Positions 25,164-34,075 of a stretch of 64,000 nt of DNA are shown piece by piece. The position numbers were made by a program, and so were the translations under genes. The DNA lies in the NCBI GenBank assembly GCA_002364005.1, contig DEXG01000039.1:126584-190583 (forward strand). The letters are read 5' to 3'. Position 1 is the first letter of the stretch. Each line of letters begins with the position of its first letter. The stretch comes from Phycisphaerales bacterium UBA3190. GTDB lineage: Bacteria; Planctomycetota; Phycisphaerae; Phycisphaerales; UBA1924. The notes under the pieces are model-generated. The model ran no database searches. It saw nothing but the letters and a program-made list of their open reading frames with translations, and had not been told where the DNA came from.

Positions 25164-26276
25164 ATGACCCCACCGAGCACGCCTCCCCAAACCGACGCCC
25201 AGAACGGCACCGCCCCGTCACCTCATAAAGGTATCGAGCGCACGGTGGCCCGCCATCCCCGACGACTGGGGGGCGATCCGATCGCCAATGCGCGGGCGGT
25301 GGTCTCGCTGAGTTCGATGGTGCTCAACAACGCTGATGACCAGGTCCAGCACCTGGCACCCAAGAAGAAGCCGGACTGGCTTCGTGCGAAACTCCCTGGT
25401 GGAGCAGGGTTTAAGAAAACCCGCGACAATGTCCACGCCCACAAACTCCATACGGTCTGCGAAGAGGCCGCCTGCCCCAACATGGGCGAGTGCTGGGAGC
25501 GTGGCGTGGCGACGATGATGATCCTGGGCGATACCTGCACGCGGGCGTGCGGGTTCTGCAATGTCAAAACCGGCAAGCCGCTCCCGATCGACAAGGACGA
25601 GCCCCGACGGGTGGCCGAATCGCTGCGAGGAGCCGGGCTCAAGCACATCGTCATCACCAGCGTGGACCGCGACGACCAGCCCGACGGCGGCGCGGGGATC
25701 TGGGCCGAGACAATCATGCGCACCCGCGAGGCGTGCCCGGAGATGTCCATCGAGGTCCTGATCGGCGACTTCAAGGGCGACGAGGCCGCCCTGCAGATGG
25801 TCATCGACGCCCAGCCCAACATCATCGCCCACAACCTGGAAACCGTGAAGCGTTGTCACCCAGCCGTGCGGCCCAGCGCCCGCTACGAGCGGACCATCGA
25901 GCTGCTCAAACGCGTCAAGGCCCAGGGCGGCGTCGCCAAGACCGGCATCATGGTTGGTATTGGCGAACGCAAAGAAGAAGTCTTCGAGCTGTTCGACGAC
26001 CTCGTCGCGATGAGCGCCGATCACGATGGGCCACGCGATCCCGACGATGCATCACGCGGCGACGCGTGCGACATTATCACCATCGGGCAGTACCTCCAGC
26101 CCACACGCAACCACCTGCCCATCGATCGCTGGGTCCACCCCGACGAGTTCGCCGAGTACAAGCAGGTGGGCGAAGCCGCGGGCATCAAGCTCGTGGTCAG
26201 CGGCCCGCTCGTTCGCTCGAGTTACCTCGCCGACGAGCAAGCGGACATGTTCTCGATGCTGCGACGCGATCGCTGA
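25164..26276 (+). CDS. lipA: Lipoyl synthase
   Basis: A 370-aa radical-SAM enzyme that inserts two sulfurs into octanoyl groups on lipoyl-dependent proteins. The auxiliary cluster motif CEEAACPNMGEC (Cys99, 104, 110) and the radical-SAM CTRACGFC (Cys125, 129, 132) are intact, and the C-terminal RSSY motif is present at 351-354. The core starts near residue 65 (KKKPDWLRAKLP). The first ~50 residues are a Pro/Arg-rich extension not seen in typical LipA. An alternative start is the ATG at 25317, giving 319 aa, close to the family norm. No lipB is adjacent. Located in the cytoplasm. Confidence 0.95.
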   Translation: MTPPSTPPQTDAQNGTAPSPHKGIERTVARHPRRLGGDPIANARAVVSLSSMVLNNADDQVQHLAPKKKPDWLRAKLPGGAGFKKTRDNVHAHKLHTVCEEAACPNMGECWERGVATMMILGDTCTRACGFCNVKTGKPLPIDKDEPRRVAESLRGAGLKHIVITSVDRDDQPDGGAGIWAETIMRTREACPEMSIEVLIGDFKGDEAALQMVIDAQPNIIAHNLETVKRCHPAVRPSARYERTIELLKRVKAQGGVAKTGIMVGIGERKEEVFELFDDLVAMSADHDGPRDPDDASRGDACDIITIGQYLQPTRNHLPIDRWVHPDEFAEYKQVGEAAGIKLVVSGPLVRSSYLADEQADMFSMLRRDR

Positions 26277-27575
26277 TCAGTTTTCAACGCCCGATCGGAC
26301 CGATCGGTCGCTGTGCCCTTGCGCATACTGCCCAGTAACAGCGATGATGTCGCCCGATGCGTCTCGGTCAAACTCCAGGATGAACCCGTCGACGCCCTCG
26401 ATGATGAACTGGTCTGCTTCGACGCACACGAGCGGACGAAAGTCCGAGACACCGACGCGCCGGTACATCAGCCGGTCGGCATCCACCCGGAACTCACGGT
26501 CCGTGTAATCGCCTGCATACGCGTTGAGTTCGGCAGTGCTGCATGTCAGGGGTGCCAGCCGCGCGTTGAGTGCTGCGATCCCGAAACGGACCTGCTCGTT
26601 GCCCGAAGCGAGGAGCCGGGTGTACGCAGCATGGAGCGCCTGATCGAGCGCCTCGTCGGCAGGGCACGCGATGTGGGGCGTGACGCCCGTCCCTTCCCAG
26701 TTCGTTTTCGTGATCGGGCTGATCGCGCGGGCGTTTGGGAGGACCAGCTGGTAATAGAGGTCGGTCTGGTCAGAGTGGAGGAGCATGAAGTCGACCGGGT
26801 GGGCTCCGCCGCCGGTTGTCTCACCGACGATGGTCGCTCGTTTCAGATTGCGTAGGTTGTAGCTGAACTCTTCAGCCGCAGAAAAAGTTCCACGGCTAGT
26901 CAGGACATACACCGGCACATCGGGCATGGCAAGCTCGGTGTTGATCTCGGTGTGTGTCCAGTACTCGGTAGTTGAGTCGTCCGGTCGTGAGTACAGCGAG
27001 TTGAGGTGGACGGGCTCGCTCGGGTCGTAGAGGTACGAGGTGATGAGGGCGACGGCGTTGGGGTCTCCGCCCCCGTTCTGGCGCAGGTCGAAGATCAGTG
27101 TTTCGCACCCCTGCACGAGTCGCATCGCTGCTTCGACGGTATCGGCGATCGCGTCCGCGCTGGCGAACCCGTGGAGGTCGATGTACCCGATGTTGCCATC
27201 GAGACGCTCGATGGATTGAAAGCCGAACGGCGGTTGCGGGGCACGGCGTTGCTGCGCCTCTTCCTCCGAGTTCGGTGGGGTCCAGTCTTCCGGGAGCGCA
27301 CGCACCGCGAAGTGCAGGTCGTTGGTGTGTCCGATAAGCATCGCGTGGAGTTCGGATGCCAGCGCGTTGCCCTCAAGCTCGTCGAGATCGCCGGACGCGA
27401 GCGCCCCGCGGAGGAGTGTGGCGGCGCTCTCACCCATGTCCGGGTACACATAGTTCTTTTCGACGGCCTTGGCGACGGCTTCGACGATCTCGTGCTCGAT
27501 CGCATCGCCGCCCTGGGCTGGGAGGCAGGCCGCCGCGGCTGATGTGAGTGCGAGCGTGAATACTGATCGATACAT
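26277..27575 (-). CDS. Exported S41 family (C-terminal processing-type) peptidase
   Basis: A 432-aa protein. N-terminal signal peptide (residues 1 to ~20). The S41 core runs from GNIGYIDLHGF (128-137) through LIFDLRQNGGGDPN (160-172) to LTSRGTFSAAEEF (225-237), where Ser232 is the expected nucleophile. RATIVGETTGGGAHP follows. It lacks a PDZ domain, like the IRBP/tricorn-type peptidases. The C-terminal ~85 residues (LNAYAGDYTDREFRVD onward) resemble the small beta domain often attached to exported hydrolases. The ATG at 27575 is fixed by GGAG upstream and by the signal peptide. Divergent from the HD-GYP gene. A Cys at residue 17 could be a lipobox but the context is poor. Confidence 0.88.
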   Translation of the reverse strand: MYRSVFTLALTSAAAACLPAQGGDAIEHEIVEAVAKAVEKNYVYPDMGESAATLLRGALASGDLDELEGNALASELHAMLIGHTNDLHFAVRALPEDWTPPNSEEEAQQRRAPQPPFGFQSIERLDGNIGYIDLHGFASADAIADTVEAAMRLVQGCETLIFDLRQNGGGDPNAVALITSYLYDPSEPVHLNSLYSRPDDSTTEYWTHTEINTELAMPDVPVYVLTSRGTFSAAEEFSYNLRNLKRATIVGETTGGGAHPVDFMLLHSDQTDLYYQLVLPNARAISPITKTNWEGTGVTPHIACPADEALDQALHAAYTRLLASGNEQVRFGIAALNARLAPLTCSTAELNAYAGDYTDREFRVDADRLMYRRVGVSDFRPLVCVEADQFIIEGVDGFILEFDRDASGDIIAVTGQYAQGHSDRSVRSGVEN

Positions 27576-27728
27576 GGGGGTTCTCCACATTGGGTGTAAG
27601 ATACCGGGTGCGGATGCGCCGGGAGGGCGGTGCAGGCGTCGATTGGACAGAAAAAGCAAAAAATATGAATAGAATACGACGCAACGCGTGGCGTCCCGTG
27701 TGCGTTCTATTCATGAGAAGGAGCCCCG

Positions 27729-28406
27729 GTGTCACCAGAGCAAGTGCAGCAACTCGTCCAGGAGATCGAGTGTAAAGATCTCTCGACCGCCGCCCACACA
27801 TGGCGGGTGGTGCTGTACACGCGTGCGTTGCTCGAGGAGTTCGGGGTCGATCATGAGCTGATCGATCTGGCCACGCAGGGGGCGGCGTTGCACGACATCG
27901 GCAAAGTGGTCATCCCGGACGAGATCCTGCAGAAGCCCAGCAAACTCAGCGATGAGGAGTTTGAGATCATCAAGCTGCACCCCGTCGCGGGGTACGCACG
28001 CATGCTCCAGATGGGGGTAAGCGAGGACCCGATCCTCAATCTGGTGCGGTATCACCACGAGCGGTGGGACGGGAAGGGATACCCGTTCCAAGCCGCGGGC
28101 GAGGAGATCCCCATCGGGGCCCGGGTGTTCGCGGTCATCGACGCATTCGATGCGATGACGAGCGTTCGCCCGTATCGGAGTGAGCTGGGCGAGCGTGCCG
28201 CCGATCATGCGTTGGTCGAGCTGAAGTCGGGCATGGGGACGCGATACTGGTCCGACGGGGTCGAGGCGTTCACCAACCTGTTCCAGACGGGCAAGCTGGA
28301 TTACATCCTGCACTATTTCAACGACGAGGTGCCCGTCCCGGCGTTCGCCGCGGCGCGACGGGAAGAGTTCGACGCGATCCAGCGCCGGGCCAGTCGCCTG
28401 AACTAG
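27729..28406 (+). CDS. HD-GYP domain phosphodiesterase
   Basis: A 225-aa stand-alone HD-GYP protein. GAALHDIGKVVIPD (His55-Asp56), LHPVAG and HHERWDGKGYP (109-119) match the cyclic-di-GMP phosphodiesterase signature completely. There is no receiver or sensor domain; such short forms may be activated by partner proteins. The GTG start at 27729 has AAGGAG seven bases upstream. Its TAG stop overlaps the stop of the convergent EVE gene in the shared tetranucleotide CTAG. The only other nucleotide-signalling candidate in the window is the degenerate GGDEF protein at 39157. Confidence 0.92.
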   Translation: MSPEQVQQLVQEIECKDLSTAAHTWRVVLYTRALLEEFGVDHELIDLATQGAALHDIGKVVIPDEILQKPSKLSDEEFEIIKLHPVAGYARMLQMGVSEDPILNLVRYHHERWDGKGYPFQAAGEEIPIGARVFAVIDAFDAMTSVRPYRSELGERAADHALVELKSGMGTRYWSDGVEAFTNLFQTGKLDYILHYFNDEVPVPAFAAARREEFDAIQRRASRLN

Positions 28407-28828
28407 AGCCCGGCCATCTTGCGCAGCAGCTTGTCGAGCTTGGGTGGCACGGGCATGGCGCTGAGGCGTGACAGACGCACCAGATCGAAGTCCTGAAACC
28501 GGTCGTCGGCTTTGATGTCCGCGAGGGTGAGGATCTTGGTCGCCGGCGCGATCGGCTCGATATCGAACAGCGGGCCCTTGAGGTCGCCCTTGCCCGTGAG
28601 CCCGGGGTTGTCAGGGTCCTCGTAGACATCGCTGACCACCCGGGCGAGCCCCGCGATGCGGCGTTCCTTGCCCGTGTGGTAGATAAAAGCTTCGTCGCCC
28701 TTCTTCGCTGTTCTCATGTGCATCAGGGCGGTGGGGTTGCGGACGCCGTCCCAGTGGGTGCGTTTGTCGCGAACAAGGTCGTCGTAGCTGTAGTTATCGG
28801 GTTCGGTCTTGAGCAGGAATGTGGTCAT
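28403..28828 (-). CDS. EVE domain-containing protein
   Basis: A 141-aa single-domain protein of the PUA-like EVE family. TTFLLKTEPDNYSYDDL at the N-terminus, THWDGVRNPTALMHMR and GDEAFIYHTGKERRIAGLA are diagnostic. EVE domains bind modified bases in nucleic acids; the ligand here is unknown. The ATG at 28828 matches family N-termini and follows a -10-like TACCAT by six bases, with no Shine-Dalgarno site, so the mRNA may be leaderless. Convergent with the HD-GYP gene (shared CTAG), divergent from the pseudopilin gene. Confidence 0.93.
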   Translation of the reverse strand: MTTFLLKTEPDNYSYDDLVRDKRTHWDGVRNPTALMHMRTAKKGDEAFIYHTGKERRIAGLARVVSDVYEDPDNPGLTGKGDLKGPLFDIEPIAPATKILTLADIKADDRFQDFDLVRLSRLSAMPVPPKLDKLLRKMAGL

Positions 28829-28834
28829 ATAGAA

Positions 28835-28840
28835 ATGGTA
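28835..28840 (-). promoter_or_regulatory. -10-like hexamer before the EVE gene
   Basis: TACCAT on the minus strand ends six bases before the ATG at 28828 and no ribosome binding site intervenes. No good -35 is seen. Consistent with leaderless initiation, on spacing alone. Confidence 0.3.
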
Positions 28841-28989
28841 TGGCAACGGGATTCGTGACCGTGTGGGGCGATTGCGCAAGTTGTGAGATTGGCCCAATCG
28901 GCTGGGGTGGCTGTGTTCTGATCTTCCAGAGAAGCGTTCCCATATCAGGAACGATATACCCGGGGTACATCTACCCAGGAGAGTCTCAC

Positions 28990-29448
28990 ATGCGGCAAGC
29001 GTTTACCCTGATCGAAGTCATCATCGTTATCGTCGTCATCGGGATTCTGGCCGCTGCGGTGATCCCCAAAGCCATCAACGCGCAGCAGGAGACCGCCCTG
29101 GCCGCGACGGTGGCGGATCTGAAAGCGATCGAGAACGCGGTCTCACTGTACTATTCAGAGTACGGGGCGTATCCACGGGATGTGAATCGCCGGGAAGTCG
29201 TGGATGTGCTCGATCCATACTTCAAGAGCGAGAACCCGTTCTCCAAGACCGCACCGATCGGCGGCATCTACGACTACGAGGGCCCACCGAACTGGTCGCC
29301 CGTGCAGATTTCGATCCGTTCGGAGAACTCGAGCAATCACTCAGAAGACAAGGCTATCGAGCTCGATGCCTACATGGACAACGGCGACCTGTCGAGCGGT
29401 ACGGTCCGCCGGAGCGGCAACCGGACCTACTACATCATCGGGAAATGA
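28990..29448 (+). CDS. Type II secretion/pilus pseudopilin, GspG-like
   Basis: A 152-aa protein with a very short leader (MRQA) and the class III signal FTLIEVIIVIVVIGILAAAV, where Glu5 of the mature protein is present. The residue before the cleavage site is Ala rather than the usual Gly. TALAATVADLKAIENAVSLY and YYSEYGAYPRD resemble major pseudopilins of the GspG type. The C-terminal part is Ser/Asn-rich without a clear calcium site. AGGAG upstream fixes the ATG. No other secretion or pilus genes lie nearby. Two small inverted repeats occur upstream, at 28936-28952 and 28957-28967. Confidence 0.88.
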   Translation: MRQAFTLIEVIIVIVVIGILAAAVIPKAINAQQETALAATVADLKAIENAVSLYYSEYGAYPRDVNRREVVDVLDPYFKSENPFSKTAPIGGIYDYEGPPNWSPVQISIRSENSSNHSEDKAIELDAYMDNGDLSSGTVRRSGNRTYYIIGK

Positions 29449-29468
29449 GACCCGGAGGGCTGGCTCGT

Positions 29469-30401
29469 TCAGCTCATCGTCTCAAAGACCATGCGGGTGG
29501 TTGTGCGGAGGGTCTCACCGGGCTGGAGCACACGAACGCCCGTGCCCTCGACGCCCCGGTGCATGAGGTTGAAGCCATCGTTGACCATGGTCACGGGCTC
29601 GATGCAGACATACTCATTGGGTGAGCCGTCGGTTTCCTTGGGCGTGTAGATCACGACATGCCTATAGGCGTCGTCGCATCGCATGCGCATGCGGACATTG
29701 GACGCGGCCCATTCGAGCACGGCTTGCCCATTGAATCCCGCAAAGACATCGTCGAGCCCGGGGTTCCCGATCGGGGCGCTGTCGCGAAGCGATGCGCAGG
29801 TCTCGTCGTCGAGGACCTCGCCGCTGGGTATGCAGTCATCACAGGCGTATCGCCCCGTGACGCCCATCTGCACGCGCAGGCGGTCGGCATCGCTGAAGAT
29901 GTGGCGGTGGAAGTAGGGGTGGTGCCCGCATCCCACCGGGATGGGGTGCTGGCCCAGGTTGGTGATGCTCAGGTCGATCTCGACGCGATCGGGGCCGACT
30001 TCATATCGGACCACCCCGCCAAAGGGGTACGGGCTGGCCGGGTCATCACGGGTATCGAGCGTCATTCGTGCGGTGATGGGTGATCGATCGGTGATGCTCC
30101 ACGCCCGGTCGCGTCCGATGCCATGGATCGCGGTCCCGTCGCTGTGATTGGGCGTGAGGGTGTAGGTTTGGTCCTCGAAGCGGAAAGATGCGTCTTTCAC
30201 ACGGTTGGTCCAGGGCAGCATCAGAAAAGACCCGGCATCAGCGGGGTCGGTTGATTCCTGAGGCATCTCCCGGAGGACGGGGGCCCATTGATCCCGATCG
30301 TTGCGGAGCTGGAGCGAAACGATCGATGCGCCGATCTGGGGGTTGACGACCAGGCGCAGGGTGTCGAGTTCCAGTGTGATATCACCTGTTCTTGGGGGCA
30401 T
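29469..30401 (-). CDS. Aldose 1-epimerase family protein
   Basis: A 310-aa galactose-mutarotase-fold enzyme that interconverts alpha and beta anomers of a sugar. MLPWTNRVKDASFRF, GTAIHGIGRDRAW (first catalytic-site His), GCGHHPYFHR (second His) and EYVCIEPVTM (catalytic Glu) are all present in order. Cytoplasmic, no signal peptide. The specific sugar is unknown. The ATG at 30401 follows TACAGT by five bases and lacks an ordinary ribosome binding site, again a leaderless-type arrangement. A longer frame upstream is low-complexity and not conserved. Confidence 0.88.
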   Translation of the reverse strand: MPPRTGDITLELDTLRLVVNPQIGASIVSLQLRNDRDQWAPVLREMPQESTDPADAGSFLMLPWTNRVKDASFRFEDQTYTLTPNHSDGTAIHGIGRDRAWSITDRSPITARMTLDTRDDPASPYPFGGVVRYEVGPDRVEIDLSITNLGQHPIPVGCGHHPYFHRHIFSDADRLRVQMGVTGRYACDDCIPSGEVLDDETCASLRDSAPIGNPGLDDVFAGFNGQAVLEWAASNVRMRMRCDDAYRHVVIYTPKETDGSPNEYVCIEPVTMVNDGFNLMHRGVEGTGVRVLQPGETLRTTTRMVFETMS

Positions 30402-30406
30402 CCCTG

Positions 30407-30412
30407 ACTGTA
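30407..30412 (-). promoter_or_regulatory. -10-like hexamer before the aldose epimerase gene
   Basis: TACAGT on the minus strand ends five bases before the ATG at 30401. No clear -35 is visible. Listed for its spacing, which repeats at several other genes in this window. Confidence 0.3.
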
Positions 30413-30648
30413 GGGGCGGGCAAACGCTGCGGCGTATAACGCCCGGGCGTGATTGATGCGGTGTGATGGGACCTTGTCGAATCGTTGCAGACCGAATCCT
30501 CAGCACAGGGGGGATCGCCAATGCGCAAATCTCGCGCTGCAATGCATACAGGGGTTTGCTCAGCCGATATCTGGTTTGTCTGCTTCGGGATGACGAAACC
30601 TGATTGGCGGGGCGGGCGTGCCGACTTTCGAGCCGGAAGGAGCAGTGC

Positions 30649-33114
30649 ATGGACCCCAACCAGGATCAGACAACCAACGAGGCACCGTCGATGCGCAGCA
30701 AGCAATCCAAATCGAGTGGGCAACCCGAGCCCAGAGCGGAGATGAAGATCCGCAAGCCCGAGGAGGATGTGCTCGATGTGATCGAGAGCGTCGAGTCGCA
30801 GCTCGGGGCGTTGCGCAAAGCGCACGAGGATCATCGGCGTGCCATGCAGGCGCTCAATGAGCAGAAGGACGCGTTGCAGCAGCAGGGCGTCGAGCTGGAA
30901 GTGCGTGAGGAAGAGCTGACCAACCGCGAGGTCGAACTTGCGGAGATGCGTCAGCAGTTCGAGCAGCGCGAGATGGACATCGTCCAGCGCGCCAGCGGCC
31001 TTGAGCAGCGTGAGTCCAAGCTGGCCAGCCAGGCCGAGTCGCTCGAGCAGCAGGAAGCCGAGATCGAATCTCGCTCGCAGGAGGTGCAGCGCAAGATCGC
31101 TGAACTCGATGCGCAGCTGGCGGGTATCACCCGGCGTAAGGGTGAGCTGGAGAAGCTCGAAGAAGAGATCAAGCAGAAGATCGAGCGTGAGGACGAGGCG
31201 TCCCGCAAGCTTGAGCTGGCGATCGAGGAACTCGAGCAAGCCCGGCGCGAGATGGGCGAGAAGGATGCCCGTGTCGAGGCCCTCAGCGTCGAGATGGACA
31301 AGCTCAGCAAGCAGCACGAGCAGACCGCCGCGGAGCTGAAGTCGGCTGTCTCGAAGCTGCGTGGGCGCGAGATCGAGCTGGGCGAGCGGAGCAAAGCCCT
31401 CGAAGAGTTGGCAGAGAAGGCCGGCGACATCGAGCAGGAGCTGAGCGATGTGCGTGGGCAGTACGAGCAGCGCCTGGGCGAGACCGAGGCGAACCTGGAC
31501 AAGATGAAGGAGCAGCTGACCCGCGAGCAGCAGGTCAGCACCGGTCTGCGTGCCCAGATCGAATCACTCGAGCAGCAGCAGGGGCTCGAGAGCGATGCCC
31601 GCGTTGTCGAGTTGCAGTCGCAGCTGAGCGAACGCCAGCAGCAGCTTGACGAGGCGATCGCACGCGTCGAGGCGCTTGAGCAGGCGGGGCACGAGCGAAG
31701 CGATGAGGATCAGCAGCGCATCGATACGCTCAGCAGCGAGCTTGAGTCCGCACGCGCCCAGCTGGAGTCGCTCACCAACCAGCTCGCGAGCATAGGCGAT
31801 GCGTCAAGCGAGGAACTGGACAAGCAGCGCGAGCAGTCGCACCAGCTGCAGGAGCAGCTGCAGGCACTGCAGGGCGAGCTGGAGCAGTCCAAGGCCCAGC
31901 GGGATGAGCTGCAGGCCAAGCTCGACGAGGGCGCGGGGACCGACAGCGAAGAGCTGGCCCGTGTGCGTGCAGAGCTGGAGCAGGCCGCCGCCTTGGGTGA
32001 TGAGCTTCGCGGCACGATCGAGAAGCGGGAATCGCAGCTCAAGGAGCTTGCCGAGCGGATGACAACACTGGAGGCCGAGCTTGAGGAAGCTCGCGCATCG
32101 GGTGGGGCATCGTCCGCGGAGTTGGACGAGCATGCACAGAAGAAGCTGGAATCGCTCGAATCGCAGTGCAGCGATCTGATCGCGACTGTGGAGCGGCTCA
32201 ACACCGAGCTTGAGAAGGCTCGTGAGCAATCGCCCGGGCAGGTTGATGACGAATGGACCCGCAGCAGACGCACACGCCTTCGTCGCATGCGTGAGATCCT
32301 CAAGGGCGACGCGGAGAAGCTGCGTCTTGCCAACGGGGCCCTGCGTACCCGCTACGAGCAGTGCGAGCAGGTGCTCACCAAGCGTGCCGAGCTTGCCGAG
32401 GCGTACGAAGCGATCGCCACGGCCCAGCGCAAGGTCCGCAACAAGGAAGTCCGTTCGGGTGTCTTTGTCGGGCTCTTCGGGCTGATCGCCATCGTGATGA
32501 TGCTGGGAGTCAGCAGCTGGTTCATCGCCGGGCGTGTGGCGCCGGGTCTGTATAACTCGCGTGCCACGCTGACGGCCAACTCGCCAGACGGCACACTGAC
32601 CGAAACCGATCTCGCCGAATGGGAGGTCTACATCACCGAGCTGACGAACGACCCCAGATTCCTCGAGGTCGCGGCCGAACGCATGAAGCGGCGTGGGATT
32701 GGTGCATTCGCGACGCCGGGCGAGCTTGGCACTCGCATGGGCGAGTATCTTGATATCGCGGTTTCGATGCCGGGCGAACTGGTGCTTGAGTACCGGGATA
32801 CGGGCAGCGAGCGCACCCAGCGTGTGCTGGATACCTTCACGGTGGCGCTGGCCAGTGCCGCCAATAACGCCCGTGCTCGCCGTGCTGATGCCGCGATCAC
32901 CAGCGTGGAAGAGACCGCGACGCTCAGCGAAGCGCCGCTGGACACGAAGCGTCTTGAGATGACCGGGTTCGTCTTTGGCGGCGGCCTGCTGGTCACCATG
33001 ATCGTCGGCGGGCTGCTCTGGAGAAGGCTGGCTGCGGCCAAGGCCCGCTTCGAGAATGACTCGCGGGTTCAGGTGCTCTTCGATGAAGACGAGGCGTGGA
33101 AAATGCCCAGCTGA
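30649..33114 (+). CDS. Long coiled-coil protein with C-terminal Wzz-like membrane module
   Basis: An 821-aa protein. After a ~50-residue polar N-terminus, residues about 60-540 are almost continuous heptad coiled coil rich in Glu, Gln, Arg and Leu. A basic helical segment (RTRLRRMREILKGDAEKL) leads to a membrane segment at about 603-623. A ~150-residue extracytoplasmic domain starts SRATLTANSPDG, and a second membrane segment lies at about 771-792 with a short acidic tail. The two segments bracketing a domain with LTNDPRFLEVAAERMKRRG and AVSMPGELVLEYRD resemble the layout of polysaccharide chain-length regulators, but the large cytoplasmic coil is unusual. AAGGAG seven bases upstream fixes the ATG at 30649. 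Function unknown; the transmembrane topology is inferred. Confidence 0.8.
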   Translation: MDPNQDQTTNEAPSMRSKQSKSSGQPEPRAEMKIRKPEEDVLDVIESVESQLGALRKAHEDHRRAMQALNEQKDALQQQGVELEVREEELTNREVELAEMRQQFEQREMDIVQRASGLEQRESKLASQAESLEQQEAEIESRSQEVQRKIAELDAQLAGITRRKGELEKLEEEIKQKIEREDEASRKLELAIEELEQARREMGEKDARVEALSVEMDKLSKQHEQTAAELKSAVSKLRGREIELGERSKALEELAEKAGDIEQELSDVRGQYEQRLGETEANLDKMKEQLTREQQVSTGLRAQIESLEQQQGLESDARVVELQSQLSERQQQLDEAIARVEALEQAGHERSDEDQQRIDTLSSELESARAQLESLTNQLASIGDASSEELDKQREQSHQLQEQLQALQGELEQSKAQRDELQAKLDEGAGTDSEELARVRAELEQAAALGDELRGTIEKRESQLKELAERMTTLEAELEEARASGGASSAELDEHAQKKLESLESQCSDLIATVERLNTELEKAREQSPGQVDDEWTRSRRTRLRRMREILKGDAEKLRLANGALRTRYEQCEQVLTKRAELAEAYEAIATAQRKVRNKEVRSGVFVGLFGLIAIVMMLGVSSWFIAGRVAPGLYNSRATLTANSPDGTLTETDLAEWEVYITELTNDPRFLEVAAERMKRRGIGAFATPGELGTRMGEYLDIAVSMPGELVLEYRDTGSERTQRVLDTFTVALASAANNARARRADAAITSVEETATLSEAPLDTKRLEMTGFVFGGGLLVTMIVGGLLWRRLAAAKARFENDSRVQVLFDEDEAWKMPS

Positions 33115-33159
33115 GTATCGGATCCGATCTGAGGCGATCTGAAGAATGTCAGGCGAAAG

Positions 33160-33192
33160 AAAAGGCCGTCCCAGAGGGGGACGGCCTTTTTA
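33160..33192. terminator. Bidirectional rho-independent terminator
   Basis: A strong GC hairpin around 33163-33172 and 33178-33186 (AGGCCGTCC paired with GGACGGCC), flanked by A-rich sequence on the left and TTTTTATT on the right. It serves the plus-strand coiled-coil gene and, with its T-rich complement, the convergent anti-sigma gene. Confidence 0.9.
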
Positions 33193-33211
33193 TTGAGCTG
33201 TGATGTGGGTC

Positions 33212-34075
33212 TCAGAGTGAGCCGTTGGCGCTCATGAGCACGGGGCCGGTTGCCTCGGCGATCTCGTTCTGGATCGCGGGGTAGATGGCCAGCTTGCGTT
33301 CGGTGCTCAGGTTGACCTGCACATCGAAGTCTTCGAGCTCCCCGGAGGGGGTGAAGGTCTGGATCTCACGCACGATGTTGTCGTTCTCGTCGAGGACCAC
33401 GAGCCGCAGTGGTTTGTTCTGCTCGCTGGAGAGGTTCTTGACGAAGAGGCGGGCGGTGTTCCAGTCCGGGTTATACCAGACCGCGGCGACGGCCTTGTTT
33501 GACGAATCTGTCGAGGTCAGCGCCACGCGGCGTGTGTTGGCATCGAAGATCGTTGATTCGAGGTACTGGGCACCGATCTGGTCGTAGAGGTTGTTGACCA
33601 GTGCACGGCGATCGGCATTCTGGAAGTCCTGGTTGATCTTGACCATCACCACGCCCATGGCGATCGATGCGGCGGCGAAGCCGATCGCGGCGACACGCCA
33701 GATGCTGTGCACGCGGGTGCTCATCGAGATCTTGGGTTGAGCGGTCGCACGCACGGGTGCGGGTGTGTTCTGGTCGATGCGGGCGATCACCGGTGCGGCA
33801 CCAGCAGCGTGCTGCTTGGCGATCCGGGCCTCGTTCTCGTCTTCACGCATCGCGGCACGGACCGCGGCCAGCACAACCGATCGCAGTTCCACGCTGGGCT
33901 CAACCTCGGGGATCAGGTCACCCAGATCGGCCATGCGCCGGGCCTCCTGACGCACCTGCTGCTGCACCGAAGCGGGTGCAGCGTTGAATGCGGCTTCGTA
34001 GGCCTCACGCTCGTCATTTTCGAGCAGCCCGAGGGCATGCAGCATGGTTGATTCGATCAGTTCGTGGGTATTCAT
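33212..34075 (-). CDS. Anti-sigma factor, RskA-like
   Basis: A 287-aa single-pass membrane protein. The cytoplasmic N-terminus (MNTHELIESTMLHALGLL, NDEREAYEAAF) is the sigma-binding part typical of anti-sigma-K factors. A membrane segment lies at about 126-146 (WRVAAIGFAAASIAMGVVMV), and the exported C-terminal half has AAVWYNPDWNTARLFVKNL and RLVVLDE, as in the RskA C-terminal domain. It should hold the neighbouring ECF sigma factor inactive until proteolysis. No zinc-binding HxxxCxxC motif is present. Its ATG overlaps the sigma stop by four bases, so the two are made together. Confidence 0.9.
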   Translation of the reverse strand: MNTHELIESTMLHALGLLENDEREAYEAAFNAAPASVQQQVRQEARRMADLGDLIPEVEPSVELRSVVLAAVRAAMREDENEARIAKQHAAGAAPVIARIDQNTPAPVRATAQPKISMSTRVHSIWRVAAIGFAAASIAMGVVMVKINQDFQNADRRALVNNLYDQIGAQYLESTIFDANTRRVALTSTDSSNKAVAAVWYNPDWNTARLFVKNLSSEQNKPLRLVVLDENDNIVREIQTFTPSGELEDFDVQVNLSTERKLAIYPAIQNEIAEATGPVLMSANGSL

